A DNA stretch of 64,000 nt from CBDFFW01 sp965246945 (GTDB lineage: Bacteria > Pseudomonadota > Alphaproteobacteria > UBA11073). Of this stretch, positions 59,760 to 64,000 are shown in pieces. The position numbers and the translations under genes were made by a program. The notes beneath the pieces were generated by a model. That model made no database searches. It worked only from the letters and a program-made list of their open reading frames with translations, and was not told the origin of the DNA. The stretch spans positions 1,730,761 through 1,794,760 of the forward strand of contig CBDFFW010000001.1 of the NCBI GenBank assembly GCA_965246945.1. The letters are read 5' to 3'. The stretch's first letter is position 1. The number at the start of each line of letters is the position of its first letter.

Positions 59760-60014
59760 ATGAGTATTGCGACAATCAGTATTGTGGCGGCGGCGATTGC
59801 GCACAGCGTTGCAGTGCTAATCGCCTTCGTCAAACTTATTGTTTGGGTATCTTCCAAAAGCGCCATTACCGATCAGCGTTTAAATGCCCTTGAGCATCAA
59901 GTTGATAACGATGTAACCGGGCGCCGCGTGGTGGCCGAAATGCGGGAAGATATCGCCGCCATCAAAGCCAAACTGGCCGATATCCGCGACCACTTAAAAT
60001 TCCAAAACCATTAA
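59760..60014 (+). CDS. holin-like / phage membrane protein
   Basis: 84 residues with one N-terminal membrane helix (about 3-28, 'IATISIVAAAIAHSVAVLIAFVKLIVWV') and a charged helical C-terminus ('EHQVDNDVTGRRVVAEMREDIAAIKAKLADI'). AAGGAAAAAATT precedes the ATG. Location directly before the endolysin suggests a holin or a lysis accessory; one-helix holins exist (class III), so the call rests on context. Confidence 0.68.
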   Translation: MSIATISIVAAAIAHSVAVLIAFVKLIVWVSSKSAITDQRLNALEHQVDNDVTGRRVVAEMREDIAAIKAKLADIRDHLKFQNH

Positions 60015-60035
60015 CCCCTAACAAAAGGAGCCGTG

Positions 60036-60698
60036 ATGGCTAACAATCCACCCCCTGGTATTCGCAATAACAACCCCTTTAATTTGAAAAAGGATAATGA
60101 ACCTTGGCAAGGTTTAGCCGATCAGCAAACCGACACTAACTTTTTCCAATTTAAAACGGCGATTTACGGTATTCGCGCTGGCGCTCGCAACTTGATCACT
60201 TATCAAGATGAACACCAGTTAAATACGGTTCGGCTAATTATCACCCGTTTTGCACCGGCAGCGGATAATAACGATACGGAAGCTTACATTAATGATGTCA
60301 GCAGCCGTATGCATATTGATGCCGATGCACCGCTAAATATGCATCAATTCGCGGATTTGGAGCCTTTAACCAAAGCGATTATTCAGCATGAAAACGGCCA
60401 GCAGCCTTATACTGATGCGCAAATAACCAAAGCTTTGGTTATGGTTGGCGTTGAACCCGAAACACAAAGCCTGCAGCAAACACGCACCGTTAAAGGTTCA
60501 CAGTTAGCCGCTGCCAGCATTATTGGCACGGCGGTTATCCAAGGTATTGGCGATACAGCAGACCCGGCTAAAAGCATTTTGGCCGATCTGGCGCAATACA
60601 TCCCACAGGCCAAATGGGGATTATTGGTTTGCGCTTTAATCGGCATCGCTATTGTCTTATATGCCCGCATCGATGACCGATTAAAGGGTTTGCGGTAA
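60036..60698 (+). CDS. endolysin (P5-type murein hydrolase) with C-terminal membrane helix
   Basis: 220 residues. 'PPGIRNNNPFNLKKDNEPWQGLADQQ', 'FKTAIYGIRAGARNLITYQ' and 'TVRLIITRFAPAADNNDTEAYINDVSSRM' are the block order of phage structural lysins/P5-like transglycosylases. Two C-terminal hydrophobic segments, the last 'WGLLVCALIGIAIVLYARI', anchor it in the membrane, which is unusual for a free endolysin. The ATG at 60036 is chosen (AAAGGAG five bases upstream). Confidence 0.83.
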   Translation: MANNPPPGIRNNNPFNLKKDNEPWQGLADQQTDTNFFQFKTAIYGIRAGARNLITYQDEHQLNTVRLIITRFAPAADNNDTEAYINDVSSRMHIDADAPLNMHQFADLEPLTKAIIQHENGQQPYTDAQITKALVMVGVEPETQSLQQTRTVKGSQLAAASIIGTAVIQGIGDTADPAKSILADLAQYIPQAKWGLLVCALIGIAIVLYARIDDRLKGLR

Positions 60699-60937
60699 TG
60701 CTAGCTTTGCTTAAAAGCTGGCTTACCGGCAATGCGGTGAAGCTGCTAGGCTATGGCGCAGCAGCTTTATCCGTTTTAGGCGTTCTATTCGGTGCGCGGC
60801 AAGCCGGCCGCACCGCAGAACGTGTCGATCAACTTCAAAAATCTATCGAGGTAAAAGATGCGCAACTTCGTGCTACGCTTGATGCTCCCCGTAATCGCAC
60901 TGAACTTATTGACCGCTTGCGCAGCGGTAAATTCTAA
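60698..60937 (+). CDS. Rz-like inner-membrane spanin
   Basis: 79 residues with one N-terminal membrane helix (about 14-34, 'VKLLGYGAAALSVLGVLFGA') followed by an amphipathic coiled coil ('RTAERVDQLQKSIEVKDAQLRATL'). The next gene begins 80 bases inside it in another frame and encodes a small lipoprotein, the hallmark of embedded Rz/Rz1 spanin pairs that fuse inner and outer membranes at lysis. It is shorter than lambda Rz. Confidence 0.78.
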   Translation: MLALLKSWLTGNAVKLLGYGAAALSVLGVLFGARQAGRTAERVDQLQKSIEVKDAQLRATLDAPRNRTELIDRLRSGKF

Positions 60938-61091
60938 TCCGGCTTGCGTTTGCCTACCGATTAAAAAATACGATCGCGCTTTTCAAACACAATTGGCTAA
61001 CGAAATTAGGCAGGCACCAGAAAGTGCCGCCTTTCCCATAGCAATGCAAGATTACGCAGTATTAAGAAATCAAATACGTTCTTGTAATTAG
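60858..61091 (+). CDS. Rz1-like outer-membrane spanin lipoprotein
   Basis: 77 residues starting within the Rz-like gene in the +1 frame. The signal peptide 'LRLMLPVIALNLLTACAAVN' ends in the lipobox LTAC, so the lipid-modified residue is Cys21. The mature part has further cysteines and a short helical region. Overlap with the upstream gene, lipoprotein nature and position after endolysin together support Rz1. It ends two bases before a convergent gene. Confidence 0.78.
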   Translation: MRNFVLRLMLPVIALNLLTACAAVNSNPACVCLPIKKYDRAFQTQLANEIRQAPESAAFPIAMQDYAVLRNQIRSCN

Positions 61092-61093
61092 AA

Positions 61094-62053
61094 TTAAACG
61101 TATCGTGCCTCTTTTATAAAAGGTTCGTTCATATTTGCCGCAGATATTGCCATGAAGTTGAAATCAATTTTTTCATCTGCCATTTCGTCTTCATCCATAT
61201 CTTGATAAATCAAGACGTTCTCAACAGATTGCGGAAGTGTTATTTCTCTAGTCAGAATTTTATCAAATTTTTTCTTAACAGATTTTACTTTTGATACATT
61301 GCGCGTAAATTCAAATGTAATAGGCGTTTTCTGGCCTACTAGCGCTTCCATGCTGGCAAATACTTCACTAAAATCTTCATCTTTATTCATTACGAGGCCG
61401 GAACTTTTGAAGACCGTCGTTATTTTTTGCTGAATAGCTGAATTCAAAGTTATTTTAATGGCATAATCCCCAACCAAAGTCAGAAACGCATTTTTGTCTT
61501 CGTAAGGTTTACGGGTTAGCAATACATCGAATAATTGTTCACAAACTAAATTTTCAGCAATTTTCCGATGGAATGGTGAACGCTTGCTATTAAATCCGTA
61601 ATTTACGCTAAGCTGCCCATCTCTAATCATCTTGTTCATGATTTCATGTTGGTATTGGGTCTCTGCAAAATATGTCCATGGAATGTTAGTCCAACATGAA
61701 ATTTCCTTTTTCCCATATGACTTTATAGACATAACCAACTTAAACCATAAGGCAAAGGCATCACGCAGACTTTCTAATTCGATTTTCCCATCATCCAAAC
61801 CTTCGGGCAAATAATCTTCAATACTCAGACTATAAAATTTATTAACATTATCTTCTGGCGATGCGGTTAATCTATAATAACCATCTTTTTTCTCTATATT
61901 CATTTTTTCTTCTTCTAGCTCGATAGCAAGACCTAGATTTTTAGTATTTGGATACTTGTAATGAAAGTAATCATAAATTTCATCTTCTGTTAATGGCCCT
62001 ATATGGGAAATAACATAGATTAATTCGGCATTGGGCAAAATCGTCGTAGACAT
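61094..62053 (-). CDS. winged-helix protein of unknown function, paralogue A
   Basis: 319 residues from the ATG at 62053 (AAAGG five bases upstream); an in-frame start at 62086 lacks such a site. The N-terminus is a winged-helix-like domain ('LIYVISHIGPLTEDEIYDYFHYKYPNTK', then 'EEEKMNIEKKDGYYRLT'). The rest matches the divergent gene at 62316 block by block: 'EDYLPEGLDDG', 'WTNIPWTYFAETQYQHEIMNKMI', 'LVGDYAIKITLNSAIQQKITTVF'. Not a family I know. It lies past the lysis genes on the opposite strand, a common place for lysogeny-expressed cargo such as exclusion systems. Confidence 0.65.
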   Translation of the reverse strand: MSTTILPNAELIYVISHIGPLTEDEIYDYFHYKYPNTKNLGLAIELEEEKMNIEKKDGYYRLTASPEDNVNKFYSLSIEDYLPEGLDDGKIELESLRDAFALWFKLVMSIKSYGKKEISCWTNIPWTYFAETQYQHEIMNKMIRDGQLSVNYGFNSKRSPFHRKIAENLVCEQLFDVLLTRKPYEDKNAFLTLVGDYAIKITLNSAIQQKITTVFKSSGLVMNKDEDFSEVFASMEALVGQKTPITFEFTRNVSKVKSVKKKFDKILTREITLPQSVENVLIYQDMDEDEMADEKIDFNFMAISAANMNEPFIKEARYV

Positions 62054-62147
62054 GTTATCCTTTTCCTTAGGCCAGGGGTTTTCCAAATTCCCTGGCTTGT
62101 AGGAAAATATACCGGAAAAAAGGATATAATTCTACTAAAAAATCGTC

Positions 62148-62315
62148 ATTTTCCATCCCCGATGGAAAATATATTATACTAATATGAATGTTTTTGTCAA
62201 TAGTTGACAAAATATGCGTATTTTTAAATATTACATTTTTTTGAAACTCCCTTTTTATCACTTTGGGCCTATACATAATTAAACTTTTTGCTATGCTTTC
62301 CACGAGGTATGGAAA
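62148..62315. promoter_or_regulatory. operator-rich spacer between divergent paralogues
   Basis: Three inverted repeats lie in the spacer: ATTTTCCATC/GATGGAAAAT (62148-62170), TTTTGTCAA/TTGACAAAA (62192-62212) and TTTCCA/TGGAAA (62297-62315, adjacent to the start codon of the plus-strand gene). The first and third share the TTTCCA...TGGAAA core, one close to each gene, so the same regulator could control both. TTGACA at 62204-62209 could also be a -35 element. Confidence 0.55.
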
Positions 62316-63158
62316 ATGGCACGCGGAATTATTGGTGAAATTGGCCCAGATTATAATTTGATCAAATTCATGATCGAACATGGCCGCAGAATAACGGTGC
62401 AAGAATTAGAAGATTTAACTGCAAACTTGGTTGGTTATGGGAAAAGCAATATTTACCGCATTTTAAAGTATATGGAAGAAAAAGGCATTTGCTCTAAAGA
62501 AGGTCATTATTACGTTTTAGATATCAATTGGTTAGCAGCAGATGTTATGAGGGCGGAACAGTGGCTTGAAAACCAATTAAAGCAACTCAATCTTAAGGAA
62601 TTGCTGCCGGAAGGTATGGATAAAAATACTTGGCAATTTATTAATTTAAAACATGCTTATTTCTTTTTGCAGCAAATTATAATGTCAGTTCTTTATTATG
62701 ATAAAACGCGAATAATGTATGTATGGACACAACATCCATGGTATTTTTTCTGTTCCGATGAAGCCGAAACAAACTTTAATAAGCTGCTAAATAAATGGAA
62801 TGGTGTAACTCACCGTTTAATTGGTGGTAACACTTGGCTTGATCGTAAGTATCTTGATAAATGGCAGATGAGCAAAAGTTCCACTTTTTTTGGTGAGAAG
62901 GCTTTTAGCGCGCATAAAAATAATGCCATTACAATTGTAAGCAACTACGTAATTTCTTTTAAAATGGGTAAGAAAATTACTGCAGCAATAGAAGAAATTT
63001 TTGATAAAGCAGAAAAGACAGAAGAGATAGATTATCAATTAGTCAACTCATTATTTAATATCAGAGAAAAAATTACTGTTGAGATTGATCGAAACCCGAT
63101 TGAGGCAAATCGCATTGTTAGATTGTTTGAAAAAAGAAAACAGTTAGAAACAAGCTAA
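62316..63158 (+). CDS. winged-helix protein of unknown function, paralogue B
   Basis: 280 residues. The N-terminal winged helix is 'LIKFMIEHGRRITVQELEDLTANLVGYGKSNIYRILKYMEEKGICSKEGHYYVL'. The large C-terminal domain shares order and residues with paralogue A: 'KELLPEGMDK', 'VWTQHPWYFFCSDEAETNFNKLL', 'IVSNYVISFKMGKKITAAIEEIF'. AGG lies eight bases before the ATG. It could be a regulator that binds the palindromes in the shared spacer, or one member of a two-protein exclusion system. No catalytic motif is visible. Confidence 0.65.
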   Translation: MARGIIGEIGPDYNLIKFMIEHGRRITVQELEDLTANLVGYGKSNIYRILKYMEEKGICSKEGHYYVLDINWLAADVMRAEQWLENQLKQLNLKELLPEGMDKNTWQFINLKHAYFFLQQIIMSVLYYDKTRIMYVWTQHPWYFFCSDEAETNFNKLLNKWNGVTHRLIGGNTWLDRKYLDKWQMSKSSTFFGEKAFSAHKNNAITIVSNYVISFKMGKKITAAIEEIFDKAEKTEEIDYQLVNSLFNIREKITVEIDRNPIEANRIVRLFEKRKQLETS

Positions 63159-63169
63159 ACCAGTTAGAT

Positions 63170-64000
63170 TCAATAATTCATTATATCATTTGACGCAATC
63201 CTGCGTAAACCATGTTGGCTAGGCTGCCATCCTAGTGATTTATTAATATCATAATCAGCAGCATCCATATTTGCACGCGCTCGTATTTCAGCGGGTGTTG
63301 CATATCTTGATATGGCATGAATTTTTTCAACTTGCTGTCTAATATATAAATCCGCTTCTTGCCCTGAATTTTCATTTGCCGGAGAAATGTCTGCAATATC
63401 TCCTACGGATAAATCATTTAAAATTTTGTATAGAGCCGCATATTGATGCATCATACTTAATAAATGTTTATCTTTGGGCTGGCCTCGTAATTGAGGATTT
63501 CTTTCTGTTTCAGGCCAGCAAATTTCACCGTCCACTTTAAATCTAGGAAGTATATGCAATTTATATAGCTCGCAGGCGGTATGTGGGCCGTTAATGGCAA
63601 ATCTATCTTCAAAGCCACCTTGCGCTGTCAATAAACAGTAAGGCATTGCATCCGCTAATATCGTCGGTATGCCAAATTTGTTTTTACCTAAATGCCACGT
63701 TTTCCCGGGATTGATATATACATAATCGAGAAGATGAGGTTTATCCCCAAATTCTTCCAAAAGTCTTTGTGAAAATAAATCCTGCGCTCGATCAAATGCC
63801 CTTTCGTCTAAAGCGTTTTTAGCTCCACTAGTCCATGAAAGTTTAATGCCAATGTTATTGGATACAGTTAAGTGATGAATTGCGGCAACTTGCCGGCGAT
63901 AATAATCTACCGATCTTGCTTCGCTATCATGAATTTCAAAGCCAATATCTTCCGGCTTAATAAGCTGTGCGGCCTTTTTATAATTTTCTATATATTTAGG
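63170..64000 (-). CDS. unknown protein, 5'-truncated by window edge
   Basis: The minus-strand frame is open from the window end (PKYIENYKKAAQLIKPED...) through to the stop at 63170, at least 276 residues; the start lies beyond 64000. Motifs such as 'TVSNNIGIKLSWTSGAKNALDERAFDRAQ', 'NPGKTWHLGKNKFGIPTILADAMPY' and 'DISPANENSGQEADLYIRQQVEKI' are not familiar to me. Composition is that of a soluble cytosolic protein. It is convergent with paralogue B with an 11-bp gap. Confidence 0.65.
   Translation of the reverse strand, partial: PKYIENYKKAAQLIKPEDIGFEIHDSEARSVDYYRRQVAAIHHLTVSNNIGIKLSWTSGAKNALDERAFDRAQDLFSQRLLEEFGDKPHLLDYVYINPGKTWHLGKNKFGIPTILADAMPYCLLTAQGGFEDRFAINGPHTACELYKLHILPRFKVDGEICWPETERNPQLRGQPKDKHLLSMMHQYAALYKILNDLSVGDIADISPANENSGQEADLYIRQQVEKIHAISRYATPAEIRARANMDAADYDINKSLGWQPSQHGLRRIASNDIMNY

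Overview
The window reads as a chromosomal segment of an alphaproteobacterium entered by a large mobile region. Evidence for the class is the slt-dapA neighbourhood, the thiOSGE order, Complex I nuoD, class II lysS, and three copies of a palindromic repeat of the 'CTCATCCTGAG' type familiar from alphaproteobacterial genomes. The genus cannot be named from sequence alone. The left part looks moderately GC-rich; from about 14 kb onward the DNA is visibly more AT-rich.

1-14,130 is host backbone: the 3' part of nuoD, an exported protein of unknown function, the lytic transglycosylase slt, dapA, the thiamin thiazole genes thiO-thiS-thiG-thiE on the minus strand, a small glycine-rich peptide gene, nfeD with an SPFH/stomatin gene, lysS between two unknown genes, and a tRNA-Ser(GCT). 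One palindromic repeat sits in frame inside thiE and another supplies the last codons and stop of thiG.

14,130-20,470 is a defence and recombination block directly after the tRNA: an Eco29kI-like GIY-YIG restriction endonuclease with its cytosine-5 methyltransferase, a translationally coupled cassette (56-aa protein, DUF2924, large serine recombinase, small HTH-like protein), and a two-gene CBASS system (CD-NTase plus a Cap15-like membrane beta-barrel effector).

20,470-29,260 (minus strand) carries cargo: a five-gene metabolic operon (GT2 glycosyltransferase, unknown protein, Gfo/Idh/MocA oxidoreductase, Ldh-family dehydrogenase, DadA-like FAD oxidoreductase), then a umuC-umuD translesion-synthesis pair interrupted by and followed by two paralogous exported proteins, plus a very hairpin-rich 200-bp segment.

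29,300-61,100 is a complete-looking siphovirus-type prophage in lambda-like order: early regulators, RecB-like nuclease, putative recombination protein, primase-helicase, RuvC-like resolvase, two DNA methyltransferases, terminase small and large subunits, gpW, portal, S49 protease with a nested scaffold start, decoration protein, major capsid, head-tail connectors, tail tube, tail chaperone with a canonical -1 frameshift site, tape measure, tail tip genes, tail fibre, tailspike, holin-like protein, endolysin and Rz/Rz1-like spanins. The cytosine methyltransferase gene has a second long open frame whose translation itself looks like a methyltransferase-associated C-terminal domain.

61,100-64,000 holds a divergent pair of paralogous winged-helix proteins of unknown function flanking an operator-rich spacer, then an unknown partial gene running off the window. 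The right boundary of the mobile region is not in the window.
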